This document shows, one piece after another, positions 1 to 12,370 of a DNA stretch of 64,000 nt. The position numbers were made by a program, and so were the translations under genes. How positions within the stretch are numbered: position 1 is the first letter of the stretch; each line of letters starts with the position of its first letter. Origin of the DNA: Porphyra umbilicalis (taxonomy: Eukaryota > Rhodophyta > Bangiophyceae > Bangiales > Bangiaceae); contig KV919114.1 of the NCBI GenBank assembly GCA_002049455.2, forward strand, positions 1-64,000, in the 5' to 3' direction. The notes beneath the pieces are model-generated. The model did not search any database and had not been told where the DNA came from. It worked only from the letters and a program-made list of their open reading frames with translations.

Positions 1-1043
1 GCGAGCACACATCCGGAAGGAGAAACACGTGATTGAGGGGGGGAAAGCAGCATAGAGCTCAGAAGGAGGAACAAAGAAAAGATGGGTAGAGTCCACGATG
101 CGCGTCAGACACTACGATCGGCGGTGGAGCAGTAAACGGCGGTGACACTGACGATACGGGACGACGCACCACAGCGACCAGGCACTCCCATGCTGTGTCA
201 AGAAAAACCTCCAAGCTTACATCGGAAGGGCCTCCCCCTCCGCTGCCACGGTGCAGATGTGGTCGTCGTCGTCGCGTTGGGGGGAAGGCAGCGCGGTCGC
301 CGACGGCGAGGAGAAAGACACACCTTGCCGATCTCGTGCGGCTGCGAGCTGCGTGACAGAATCGTCAGCGGGGCGGGGAAGTGTGAGTACCCGGGTGGTA
401 GACGGCGGCGATTCTGCGGCGCCGGCAAGTCGAAGCATACTTCATCGTATTTCCAAAAAAATTAAATTTCATGTGTGGGTGGTGTGACCGATTCGGCTGC
501 GGGCGTCAGAATCGCCCGCGTTCGTGAAACAGCCTGGTACCAGCTGCCAAGCTCGAGGCCGCAGCCACTTAGGAGGCAGCCAAAAGACCTTCCACCGCTG
601 AACAAAGCACACTTGGGAAGCAAAAGATGCAACGATCATGACAACGATGGTCAGCAGCCGCGAAAGAAGCAGAAAGAGGAAGAAAGACGAGGCGTTAACG
701 GCGCTGATGGGGTTCCTGGGCGCCAAAGCTGGACGCCGAGCTAAAATCAGGGTGGGTTGTGGTATCTTTGGGGAGTTGCTCATTCTGGGAATATGGCGGC
801 GATGGCGGTCAGGGCCACCCACATAGCGTGTGGCTGATAACAACTTCAAGGGAATTGGTATGCCACCCAGAAATCAAATGCTTCAGTAAGTTGCCATTTC
901 CACGCGGTCGCACTCGCAGTCACGAGCCACCACATCCCCAGCTTCTCTTGCCTGCTTTTCTCTACCCTCACAAAGACGACATTGCACCACGAGGGGTGTC
1001 GGGCGGGGAACTAAACACGACACCGACAGGAGAAAAAAACTTA
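1..1043. other. No supportable gene
   Basis: Both strands carry only short overlapping open frames of Arg/Pro-rich composition. None has a recognisable domain or clear gene structure. This is flanking sequence on the 3' side of the broken transposase that follows. Confidence 0.5.
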
Positions 1044-3377
1044 TTACGTGCTGAACGCCTCCCTCGTGTACAGGACGGCATACCTGTCCCTCACAAAGTG
1101 AGTACCCACGACAGCATCGATAGCCTCCACGTTCAGATAGCGCATATCTCCACCTAAGCTTGAGAGGCACTCAGTGGCTCGCCGCTTCTCGGGCTGCCAA
1201 AATGCGCCGCAGCGGTCGGCCGAAGATTTGACGCACTGCAGGTACGCGAGCGCCTTCGGCGCGCCGTCAATTAATACCGCCGCGTAGTGGTGCGCGGTCC
1301 CGTACATTTTGGTCAAGGCACGGTCCTCTCCTTGTCCGCGCCTTGTTGCCCGGCGCACGTGTGACCTTACGCGCACAAGGTAGTCTCGTCGCCGGTCGTC
1401 GAGCTCGTATGATGTAGACACAGTTCCGGCACTTTGACCATGTGCCAGTCGCAGGCGGACGTACATCTTGACGAGTATCTTGTCAGGCACGACAGACGCG
1501 CCTTCCAACGCCAAAACAGCTTGCATGCGCGCCAGCTCTTGGCCAAGCAGAGCAGCCACGGATTGTCTACGACGCAACAGATCCACTTTGGGCTCTTTCA
1601 AGAGCGAAAACGTGCCGATAGGATCTTGACTTCCGCGACGTACGGGCTTTCCGGTTGCCGCCGCCCAAGCTTGCGCGAGATGACCCTCCGCGTGGCTTGT
1701 TACCAGCTCAGCTGTGTACTTGGACGTGATCGCATTCGTCAGCGCCGCGTACGGGAAGCGTCGTGAACGAATCAGGCGGGAAAGAGTGCCAATCAGGCGC
1801 TCCGCCGGAAACTGCCAATATGACCACGCTGGGCCACAGGAACGCAGATTTGCGGCATCATCCAGGAGTGCTACAATTGTTGGCCGGCATGGGCGTAGTC
1901 TTCTCTCCTTACCTGCGTACACATGCGTGGAGAAAACCACTTTGAATGAGCTCGAATGCCTGTTGATATTCTGGAGAGAGCGCGCTTGGCTCAAGGGCAC
2001 CGTCGGGCGGCCCGCCTTTCTCTCGCGGCCAATGGCCTGGCACGCCGCGCTCGACATAACCCATGGCTGGTCTTCACCGAGCTTGTCGTTGTCGCCGCAC
2101 AAAAGGCCCCAAAGGCCAGGCACGACGTTGCAAAAGAACAGATGCATGGTGTCGTACGGCACAAGATCCGGGCCGATATCCCACGGGTCTCTAAGGGCCG
2201 GGTAGCGTTCCGTATCACCGGGGCTTGGGCAGAAGAATAGCGAGTATCCTTCAAACGCCTCCTGTCGGGCGATCATAGGCACTGCCGACTTGCTCTTGCC
2301 CGCTGTACGTGCGTTTTCGACTTTCTTGACGCCCATGGCGATGCTTGAGACGGTCCGCCGAGGTGTGGATCTGCCCATGACGTCAAAGCAATGGCGCTTG
2401 GAGGGGGGTTGGTCGTCGGGGGCATATGGGGGGAAGTCGTAGCGGGTCTGTTGCCAAACACCAGAAAAGAGTCTAAACCGTCTTGGGTTTTCGCCGTTGC
2501 CCCCGATCGCATTGATGAGCTCATCGCCGGCTGGCATGTCTGTCGTAAACTGAATGATGACGGCGTGTAAGACTTGCGGCTCAGTGCACCCCGCGACGGT
2601 CACGTCGCGTACTCCAGCTGCTAAGGTGTTGAGTTCGTCTGCGATTGGGTGGAGAAGCGACTCCACATCGACCGGTTCACGTGGTCCCGGGGTGACTCTG
2701 AACACTAATCGTGAAACAATGTGTACTCGGGTGCTTGGATCCACACTGAGATTCGTAGCGATAATCGGCCAACATTCGAAACCTCGATGCCGCCATGCTT
2801 GAAAGCCATCGGTCGAAAGGCTCAGCGGAATGCATGTGTTTGACGAGAAGTAGCCCTCCTGAACCAGCTTTCGAGCAGTGGCCCCGTTGTACGCAACAAA
2901 CGTCTTGGACATGACTTGATTGAGCAGCTTCCCGCGCATTTTCATGGCCTGGACCATAGCCGGCCCTATGGCGGGATCTGCAAGCATCATCTTTAGCCAT
3001 GGAAGCAGTGGCCATTGGATTTCCGACTTGTGCGGCGTCCCATCGGCCTTTTACCGTAGGGTGTTGCACACATCGCGGGAGGAGATGCCCTTGTGGTCGG
3101 CTGTGAAGGCCACACAGCCGGACACGCAGCAATCGACGTTCTTGGGTGCCAGGTTGACGCTCGACTGCAACATTGAGTTCAACGCGTGAGGAGTCCTGCA
3201 GGTGGCTGTCGAGCGCCGCTGATGGAGGTTGTCGTCCGTAGCTTTCCTTGAGAGGTACTGCTGAATGACAAAGTTGTAGGCGACGGAATCTTCTATACTT
3301 TCTTGAAAAATCTCTAGCGAGATACACACGCCGTTTGGCGGCTGTGTTCGCGGCTCGGGGCTGGTTTCCGGCTGCAC
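1044..3377 (-). pseudogene. CACTA/Tnp2-type transposase, interrupted by one stop
   Basis: The product would be a DDE-type transposase of the Tnp2 (En/Spm, CACTA) family, which cuts and pastes its own element. The long open part (2990 down to 1044, 648 codons) has a 'LSLSTDGFQAW' segment near residue 57 and the family hallmark 'VPYDTMHLFFCNVVPGLW' near residue 280. The frame continues upstream to 3377, where Cys-rich residues (CCVSGCVAF, then CNTLR) match the zinc-ribbon-like region that precedes the core in Tnp2 proteins. The two parts share one frame and are separated only by a TAA at 3051-3053, at a place where the family usually has a Tyr. A one-base change from TAC or TAT would explain it. 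I did not identify terminal inverted repeats or a second element gene. The family call rests on motif recognition only. Confidence 0.72.
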
Positions 3378-5308
3378 GTAGCCAACCTCTCTGCCGTCCT
3401 CGGCGTCACTGCTACGATCATTTGATGCCGTGGATGCTGTGGAGGCTGGCGCTGCCTCAGGGGTATGAGGCGACGTCGCCTTTCACCGCTGGCGAGGGGG
3501 GCGGCCGCTACGTAGCCGCCGGTGTTCAAACAATGTTGTGCGTGACACCATGGCAAACCCCCCAGGCAGTCCACTGCTGCAACGAGGGCACGAGCGCGCC
3601 CGCATGCCTGCCGCTCCGCAGTAAAATCGGCGCGAGGGGTGTGGTGGGGGGGGTGCACCTCGGCCGTACAGTAGAGGCGTAGGGGGGGCGTCCCTGGGAA
3701 CAGTGGGGGGGACCGGGAGATCGGGGCTTGAGGGCGATTGGTGGGGGGGGGGGGGTGAATGCCGCCTCAGTTCGCTTCGTCTGTTTGCCGCGAAGCCAGT
3801 TGTTGGATTGAGGGGTGGAGGTCGGCGTGGCGATCGGAGTAGTGACGCCGGTGGCGACTCCGGTGGTTGGATGAAGATCCTTCGCTTGTGCGTTTGAATA
3901 ACCTGGGCTGCGGGGAAGGCCGAGGCACGGCAATGTATGCCGAGCTTCTCGCTAGTAGCTGGGTCGAGTCGAAGTCTTGGTTGTCGAGCCGCGCGGCGAA
4001 ACCCTGATTTTGGAAGGGTGTACGACTCCCGATTGGATGCTTCTACTTGCTTCAGGAGGCTTCTAGAATACGATTGGATGCTCTATGTTGCATCGAGAGG
4101 CTTCAAGAACAAGGCTTGGTTACTTTCTGAAAGACCAATCAGAACTCCTGCTGGCACCAGCGAGGCAATCAAGCACTGTCAAGACCGCCAGATGCTCTGA
4201 GGACTCTTCCAGAACCCAGTCCCGGTGTCGGAAAACCGCGATATTGCGGATTTATCGCGCTTCAGTTCCCAAACGGTGGTTGCTCTCTTGCCGGCCAGCA
4301 GCCAAAATGCGTCACCGGCGCAGACACTGCTGTTGGCCGCCCGCCCTTTCTCAGAATGTTGGAATGCGAAGTGGCGGCGTGGCGTTGACGGATTAAGGAA
4401 AACGTTTAATGAGCCGCCCCGCGGAGAAAAACAGTCGAGGCAGCGCGAAGCCGGCTCAGGGAGAAGGAGGACTGCCGCCCGTGGGGGGACGGCGTCGGCG
4501 GCGCCGGCGACGCCTGTGCTGACGGAGAACGTGAATCGCTGTTCGGTGACCCCCCTCCTGAAGCAGGGACGCCACTGGCCGCCGCGGCGGCGGGATGCCG
4601 GCCGCTGTGTGGTGGCTGCTTGCGAGCACGCCCCTGGCCGCGCCCCGTCGTCGCATCGGGCAGGGGCTGCCTCCCCGTTGATTTTTTCGGCCTCTCCTTT
4701 GGCGCCGGAGGCGGCGGCGGCGGCGACTTGGATGGCCACAACGCGACGGCGGGCAAACTAGCAGCGCGGGCAGCCGGTGGGAGGGCATCGCCGCGGGCAT
4801 TGTCAGACGCATCATAGGTCCCAGAAGGAGTTCTCAGTCAACTCGACTGGCCAATGACAAGCCGAGACAGGTGCAACAATCGATGGAAGAGTTCTCGGCA
4901 GTGAGCTATTGTGCCCACCACGTGCGAGAGAGCCGTCAGTTTCCCCGCCACGGGTACAACACTGGAGACAGGCTCCTCCATTTTGTGCCTTTTCTGGCCT
5001 CGGCCGGTCTTATATGGTCGCAAATTTCTGGAAAGGGGCTTCTCCGCTATCGCGCCCAGTCGCACGACTACAACGCGTTGCCTGGAATCGATCATCTCGA
5101 CCTTTTGACGCCGATGGTTCTCGGATTTTTGAGTAGGTCTGTGCACGTTAATTCGCTTTCATTGTAAAATCTTCGACTTGTCACATGTGCCGGTCACTGT
5201 TGATGCCGCCCGAGTGCCAGAACATATGTGGACGGACTGTACAGAGAGTAACGTGCACCAGATCTATGCATTCCACGGAGAATGTGTGCAACTTTCATTC
5301 ATCACTCA
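3378..5308. other. No supportable gene
   Basis: This stretch is GC-rich between about 4200 and 4800, where both strands are open over nearly the same span. The translations are low-complexity Pro/Arg/Ser and show no domain, so I treat them as composition artefacts. A short direct repeat, CGATTGGATGCT, occurs twice near 4032 and 4070. Confidence 0.45.
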
Positions 5309-5310
5309 TA

Positions 5311-5482
5311 TTGCTGTCTTCCCAATTTTGGCCGATGTGGTCAAAGTCAAGAAGGGGTCTGGGTCAACTGCCCATTGGTCAATCGACTTTATCCGGTTGA
5401 GTGGATGGCTGAGACGCTGTTTCACTCTGTTGATCACCCCTCTTGACATCGACGGGATCGGACAAATTTGGGAACACAGCAA
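5311..5482. mobile_element. MITE with TTGCTG ends and TA duplication
   Basis: A 172-bp non-autonomous element. The left end (TTGCTGTCTTCCCAATTTTG, then GCCGAT) and the reverse complement of the right end match at 23 of 26 bases. The element is flanked by TA at 5309-5310 and 5483-5484, the target duplication made by Tc1/mariner/pogo-type transposases. It has no coding capacity. Related copies lie at 13719-14117, 31012-31567 and 51507-51671. The overlapping open frame 5178-5675 is therefore probably not a gene. Confidence 0.75.
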
Positions 5483-6354
5483 TATTGCCGACAGCAGACT
5501 TTTGTTTGTATCTCTTTGCATTGTCAATGACATCGTGCCCGTGAAACTCCTGGTAACAAAACGCAAGGCGATGTGGAGCTCGAAAGCCATGGGTGCCATA
5601 ATTGTAGTCTTCACGTTTAACAATGCAGGTGCTTATTCTTCCTATAGCATCTCATCGATGTCAGGGCCTCCATAGCCTCTTCGGGAAGCACGAAGGTAGT
5701 GACACTTCACGTGCTCCGAGGTGAAAAAATCAGGCCGTACGGGGCCATTTAGGTCACTTTGCAGGGCGACCTGCAGTGATCTGCAAGCGATTTCTCCCGG
5801 AATGCGCGATTGGGAGTAAGGTGGTTAAGACAATAATCGTCGGGCAAGTACGATGCATACTATGGCACTTCCCCCAAAAATGGACACACCGCCGATCAGG
5901 AAGCATTATTCCCACATCGTGATGTAAGAGATCCTCCTGCACGTGGAGCCATTGACTGTGCCGCATTTGTGCCCCGGTAAAACTTGTCGCACTCTGATGA
6001 TCCCCACGCGAGATGCAGGAAGCCAACCAACGTCACCAGATGCCTTCTGCTCATGCAAGGAAAAAAGCCTTCCGTCTGGGGGCATTTCTTTCTTGACCGG
6101 CACGATTCGCCGTCGCGCGACGTTTGAGTTTGCGTTTTTTGTCCGCCTTTGGCGAATGCGACCATCGTCCAGAATTCCTATGGCCTGTTCAGGAGGTAGA
6201 GTCATCTTTTTTTCTTGTACCGCCGCCATTTTCGCTGTGTGCAATTGAGCCGGCCATTCGTGGCCACATAATCTGCGATCGGCCACTGCATGCAGTGGCA
6301 TGCAGATCAATCCGGGGTCCGTCCCTGCCCCCGCCCTCGCCGCCCACGTCCCCG

Positions 6355-6720
6355 CCATGGCCGCCCCCGCCCCCGCCATGGCCGCTCCCGCCCCCGCCAT
6401 GGCCACTCCCGCCCCCGCCATGGCCGCCCCCGCCCCCGCCATGGCCGCCCCCGCCCCCGCCATGGCCGCCCCCGCCCCCGCCATGGCCGCCCCCGCCCCC
6501 GCCATGGCCGCCTACGTCCCCACCCTCGCCGCCCCCTCCCCCGCCGTGGGCGACCCCACCCCCGCCATGGCCGCCCCCGCCCCCGTCCTCGCCACCTATG
6601 TCCCCACCCTCGCCGCCCCCTCCCCCGCCGTGGGCGACCCCGCCCCCTCCCCCGCCGTGGGCTACCCCGCCCCCGCCCCCGCCGTGGGCGACCCCGCTCC
6701 CGCCGTGGACGCCGCAACCC
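6355..6720. repeat. 21-bp GC-rich minisatellite
   Basis: CCATGG recurs every 21 bases from 6355 to about 6521 (unit CCATGGCCGCCCCCGCCCCC plus G). It is followed by diverged units with CCGTGGGCGACC variants to about 6720. Because the period is a multiple of three, all frames stay open: one reads Pro/Trp-rich (PWPPPPP), another Ala/Pro-rich (MAAPAPA), and the minus strand Gly/His-rich. The long frames over 6124-7443 on both strands follow from this and I do not call them genes. Confidence 0.85.
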
Positions 6721-7026
6721 TCGCCGCTACTGCCGTCGCCGCCGTCGCGCCCGCCCTGGCCGTGCCCGCCCCCGCCCAGGCAGCGCCCGCCCGCGCCGTG
6801 GCCGCTCTTGCCTACGCCCCCGCCCTCTCCACCGCCACTCCCGCCACCACCGCGGCCGCACCCGCTTTCGCCGCCCCAGCCCACGCCACTGCCGCCACCG
6901 CCACCGGCGCCGTCCACGCCGAAGCCGCCCTCGTCCTCTCGACGCCCGCTTTTACCCTCGCTTCCCACGCCCTCAACCACACCGTTGCCGCCGCGTTCAG
7001 CGGCGCCGCCGCCGCCCCCACTTTCT

Positions 7027-7057
<31 letters not shown>

Positions 7058-8100
7058 AGCCATCGCCACCACCGGCGCGGAAGGCGCGGCGGTGTGGCAG
7101 CTCACAACTGTCGTCCCCGACGCGGCCGCCGACCTCGCGTGCCGCCTCAGCCCCTAAAAGGTGGCGGTCGCGTCGGTGCGGGTGCTCTGGTATGCGCCCC
7201 TGGGGAACCTCGGACGGAAGTGACGGTCGGTGGCAGCGCGGCGGCGGCGCCGCCGCCGCCGCGTCGACCGCCCCGCCTGGCGGTCGGGCGGCTCAGTTCG
7301 AGGGCTTTGCGCCGCCGCGACCGCCGTCGCAAGTGCTGGAAGGCGCGTCGGCGCCTTCGCCAGGCGGGGAGGTGGGGATCGCGAGCAGTCCCGCTGCCGC
7401 ATGCCCGTTGGCCCCCGCCTGCACCGCCGTCGGCGGCGTTTGACGACGGGCAGCCGTGGCCGCTGCGGCGGCGACGGCGACAATGACAACGCCGATGGGC
7501 GGACCGCCGCCGCCGCGGGGGGGGGTACGCCCCCCCGCCCGCACCGGCGCCAGCCGGCCGGGCGAGGGGGGCGCGGGCGAAGGGGGCGGCGATGCGGCAT
7601 GCGTGTCGGGCGCCGCCGCTGTCGCCGTCTTCCCCGCCGGCCCGTCAGCCGCCGCCGCTACAGCCGCGTCAGCGAAGTGTCCGGCCAGCGGCCGGCGGCT
7701 GGGACACGGCGAAAACAGACGCGACCGCGCCCGCCGCCTCTCGGCGGTTGCGGCCGCCGGCGGCCACCCCGCCCGCGGGCGCGGCCCCGCGTCGGCCCTG
7801 CCGCGGCACCGCTGGAGGGACGGCCTTGTGCTCGACACGGCGGCAGGCGCCGCAAGCGAAGGCAAGCGCAGCCGCGGGGGGTGCCGGTGCAGACCCCCCT
7901 CCCCCGCACCGCGCCCATTTCCGCTGCCCGCCGCTTGGGCTGCGGCGGGTACGGACGGCGGGTACGGGCGGCGGGGGCGGCCCGTCAGCGCGCTGCTGCC
8001 GCCACCGCCGCCCGTCGCCTGTCCCCTTTATTTTTTTTTTCCGATCACAACTCACCTTACGCTCCATCCATTTTCTTTATCCTTCTCTTGTACTGCTGTT
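6721..8100. other. GC-rich stretch, open on both strands, no gene called
   Basis: GCC/GCG-rich sequence with long overlapping frames on both strands whose products are low-complexity Ala/Arg/Pro. A T-run at 8028-8040 ends the GC-rich block. No domain, clear start or splice structure was found. A fast-evolving protein gene cannot be excluded. Confidence 0.35.
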
Positions 8101-8936
8101 TCTAGGCGTTAACAATGATCTCTGCTCGCATTCATCGATACCACCTCCTGAACCTTCGCCACGGCCATTATCACCGTCAAGTCCAATCAGCTCTTTGCTT
8201 TGTGTGCGTGTCGTCGGCCAGTTGCGCCTCTGCGCCAAGAAAGAACAAATATTTGTTGTGGTTTTATTCTCGCACACACCCCATTCCGCGCTCTCCTGTC
8301 GTGCGGGCCATTGCTCCCTCTGCCTTATCGTGCTCACCCGCGTGGAAGCCGCCGCCACGATGACCGACATTCTGCGAAGGTGGGAGTTGTCACTTTATTT
8401 CCACTAGCCCATGGCTTCTCGGAGCGAACGCCTGCGGCAAACAGGATTGTTTTATGTGGCACCAACCTGACAACATAAGAGAGAGAAGAAGTGGAGAGAG
8501 CAAAGCAAGTAGGGTGATGTTTGGACGAGAAACAAAAAAAGGGACAGCGGCGGCGGGAGGGAAAAAGAAACAAATGCGGCGTCGGCGATGGCGGGGGCCG
8601 AGGCGGGGGTGGAGTCGGCGGGGACGGCGGCAGCCACAGTCGGGGCGGGTGAGGAGATCGCAGGGAATTGGGGCGGGATGGTGGGGGCAGCGACGATGGG
8701 GGCGGCGACAACGGGGGCGGGGGCGGCGGCGACAACGGGGGCTGGTGCGGGGCCGCCTAAAGACGAAACCACCAGTGCGGGGGCGAGGGCGGCGGCGGCG
8801 AGATCGGGGGCGGCCACGACGGGGGCGCTGGCAAGGGCTGCTACGGCGGCGACCGCGGCGGCGGCTGCGCCGGGGGCGGCGGCGGAGGAAGCGGGGGCGG
8901 CACGCGTATGGGCGACGACGGTGATGAAGAGTGGCG

Positions 8937-9126
8937 ACGATGGGGGTGGCGACGGTGGGGGTGGCGACGGTGGGGGTGGAGACGGTGGGGGTGGCGACGG
9001 TGGGGGTGGCGACGGTTGGGGTGGCGACGGTGGGGGTGGCGACGGTAGGGGTGACGACGGTGGGGGTGACGACGGTGGGGGTGGCGACGGTGGGGGTGAC
9101 GACGGTGGGGATGGCGACGGTGGGGT
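8937..9126. repeat. 15-bp minisatellite (GGTGGGGGTGGCGAC)
   Basis: About twelve near-perfect copies of a 15-base unit, with scattered substitutions such as GGTGACGAC. The period is a multiple of three, so all frames are open (GGGDG on one strand, TPTVA-like on the other). This explains the long overlapping frames covering 8452-9517. Confidence 0.85.
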
Positions 9127-12100
9127 GGCCACGGTGGAGGTGGCAATCCGCCACCTCTCTTTCGAGCTCATTAGTGGACTGCACGCCATTGGGTGTTTTC
9201 TTGAGATCTCTCGTTCGAAGCTCTGCAGGCACCACAGCCACACGCGGACAGTCCGTCGGCCATGACATTTGGCAGAAATATCTGTACAGTCGCAGATTAT
9301 GTGTGTTCTGTGTTAAGTAGAGGAGTAGGACGATCGATGAGATGCTCATCGAGTATCCTGCTGCGCCAACTTGGAGGCGTTTTCTGTTTTGTGCCAAGTC
9401 CATTGGTGGGGCCCGTCGCCGACGGCCCATCCCACGACGTCTCGCTCGACTTTGCGCCGCTCGAGAGGGTGTGACGTGGGCTGTGGTAGTGTGCAGGTAG
9501 AGAGGGGTGCCTTGCACAGTCAGGGAACGGAACGGCGGTCCACTGCTGAATAATCCAGGAGATCGACATTCGCAACGCCCACGACACGAGGCACACGACC
9601 AATGAAAAATCGATGCTGCCTATCACAGTCCGCAGATCCGCGCACAGCCGGACGCCTCCGACGGATGGCCATGTTTGCACGCTGCACATTACGGATTGCA
9701 CGTTCGATCGGCTGGCACGATGTCCTGCACGATGTGCTTTTTTCAGGCACAGAGGCCCGAAATTGGGAGCTCTAACTGGGACGAAATCAGCCGACCCGCC
9801 TCCGCGGGTTCAGTTAGGGGCTTCCCATTAGCGCTGCACGAAGTGGACACTGTGCATCTCGCACGATGTCCTGCACGATGTCGAAACCGGGAATCTTAAT
9901 GAAAACAAGTAGCCCGATATTAATATCTGGCCCACTTGGCTAAGACAATGGGCCATCAGACCGCTCGTCCTCCTCGATTCCGCAATCCCGGCCACGTGAT
10001 GCGCAAGAAATATCCTCGCATTCGAACTCGTGTTGAGCTTTTCTGTAAGACATCGTGCGCTCGTCGACAACGTGCCGCCCCTCACGGTGCCTGTGAGAGG
10101 GGTCATCGTGCGTACGATCCGCGGGGTGTCCATTTTTTGGGGAAGTACCATAAGACGCGTACTGGAGCAAGTTGCATGTACCAGCAGCCCAATTGCTTTA
10201 CTAGCATCAGTTCGGAGCGGCGGTCGTGGGGGGGGGCCGAACGCACGACATCTGGCGGGGGGGGCGTCCAGATCGAGGGCTATAAGTCCCACGTGCTGAC
10301 CCCGGGGGGGGGTACCAGGAAAATCGGGCCAGATTCGTGGTCTGGTAGCTCCTGCTGAAGCATGCTATAAGTGACGCGCACACAAGTAAAGCAGGCGTGT
10401 TGTCGTCGCTTCGGAGCGTGCAAGGGTCGGTCAGGACGGGTTGTCACACATCAAATGGTGTAGGGCGTCCCTGCACGGCCAGAAGACACCAGCGTTCAGC
10501 ACGTATCACAAAAAGCAACGAATTTTTGTTTGAAAAGCTATCGATGGCCACTCAGAAACGAGCACACATCTTGATGATGCAGCACTGCTGTCGAGCGCTG
10601 ACAGGGGGGCTATCGCTGAGTTCCATGGAACTCATCACGTATGAGGCGCACACAACAGCGCGTAACTGCACACTGAGTCGAATGGGTCTGGTTCGACCAC
10701 TGCCCTCAGTGCCCTCTTGGTACGTCTGAAAGGGTCGTCGAACAATGCACTCGCCCCATAACAGCCAACGTGACGACGAGAGCGGCGTCTCTGAGCCTGT
10801 ACCACAGGTAGTCGATTCGGGTCGAGACGGACGCGCTCGCTTACTCTCTTGGCGTCGTCTGACGCCCCGCCAGCGTCGCCGTCGTTCGCCACCCCCTCGA
10901 CATGTCTTCGATCTGCCACAGGCTCCTCGGTACGTGCCGTGAGGCGGATGTTTTGTCGTCCAGCTGCTCAAAGTGATACGCTTCAGTGGTGTGTTGTACC
11001 TGCGTACTTGCTGGGTGCCGGTGCGTGTCTTGCGGTCGTACGGAGTCTTGGTATCATTGTACTGACCCACGTCTGGCGCTTTGGTGTTCCTCGTCGGTCT
11101 GGTTGATTCTCGTGCTTGGCTACGTGTGTGTTTTCTCTTTCTTGCTTCTCTGTGTTCTTCGCTGGTCTGCTCGTTTCTATATCATTGACGCTTTGAGCAG
11201 GGCACGCGGGGAACCAGCATGAGATAAAGTCGGGGGGGTGTGACCTGTGGTAAAGTCCTCATCCTTGGTCCGTTTTCTTGGTCTGGACTCTGTTTGACAT
11301 GTTGAGCAGTGATTGCAGAGGAAGCGCAGAAGAATAATAAATGCATGAGACGGAGCGTAGACAGGCCCCCTGCACAGAAACAAGCAGCCTCATGACCGCC
11401 CGCGAGGAGAGCGTGAGAGATCGCCGCTGATAGGTGCTACCTTACGCTTCTTGGTCGTGGGATGTCCTCCGAGCTCTACGTGTCCCCACCCAGCACCGTA
11501 TAGACCCCCGCGTACGTGATGACTGAGAAGTATCGATTCCGCTGAGTGATAGCCAGGCGCATTGTGGGCGCAGTGTATTCATATTCTTGGTGCGTGCAGA
11601 GGAGTGCCACGGTCTAAAACGCGAGTATCGTTTCTGCACTACATTGGAAGTTTAGCAGTGTGGAGGGGGGTCGATTATGGCGTAGTACTTGCCGCTTCAT
11701 CCTGTACTGATGGCGTTCGGAGGCAGTTTGTAAATTGTGGGTACCGGCGCGAGTACAGCAAATCAGCATGCACCCCACTTTGCAGACCGTGTTCAGAGCG
11801 GTCGGCGCGAAGCCGCTGCGGCGGACCCGCCGAAGGGCGGCGGTTATGCGGGGGCGCCGGCACTCCCGCGTGGGCGAACCACCAGCAGCCACGTCAGGGC
11901 GGGGCGTGCTGCCCAGATTCCCGCCAGTCTCCACTTACCGCATTGGGAGACTTGTCCTTCATTGGACCTCGCTGTTTTTGTGGGTCGTAAGCGCGGGCCA
12001 ATTCCCAGTACAATAATTGGGCGCACGGAACTGTTTCCACCCTTTTTGGACGAAGGGCGACGACGGTTGGAGGCACCGTCGTCGCCGGCAAATAATCTAA

Positions 12101-12163
12101 GTCTTTTGTCCTATTCCCTTGGCGGGCCCTCTTCCTGGAGCATGTGATCCTATAGGGGGCACG
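9127..12163. other. No supportable gene; contains a 21-bp repeat pair
   Basis: About 3 kb of moderate GC with only short open frames and no recognisable domain. A 21-base sequence beginning GCACGATGTCCTGCACGATG occurs at 9715-9735 and again at 9861-9881; it is itself a near-tandem duplication of GCACGATGT. Two CTATAAG motifs (near 10278 and 10364) resemble TATA boxes, but no gene starts downstream. No further piece of the neighbouring acyl-CoA synthetase was seen on the minus strand here. Confidence 0.45.
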
Positions 12164-12370
12164 TTATTTTGACGGCAGCGGTGGAACGCTTCCCTCTTTG
12201 GGACCGTGGCTTCGGGAATTTGCTACAGAAAGTGGTGGCAGTGTGGGGAGGCGGCGATGGAGGGGAAGTGGCATTAGGGGCGAACGTCTGGACGGATGGC
12301 AATGGAGATTGGGGAAAGCAATAGCAGAGAGGGGTAGTACTGGAGGTGTGAAGAAGAAGCGGTAGTTGGC

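Noticed and set aside
5178-5675. A 165-codon plus-strand open frame of ordinary composition
   Set aside because: More than a third of it is a TA-flanked MITE with matched inverted ends, and the rest shows no domain.
6124-7486. Pro-rich, Ala/Pro-rich and Gly/His-rich proteins over 260-440 codons on both strands
   Set aside because: All come from a 21-bp tandem repeat and GC bias that keep every frame open.
6355-9126. CRISPR-like array from regularly spaced repeats
   Set aside because: The repeats are contiguous 21- and 15-bp minisatellite units without unique spacers, in a eukaryotic genome.
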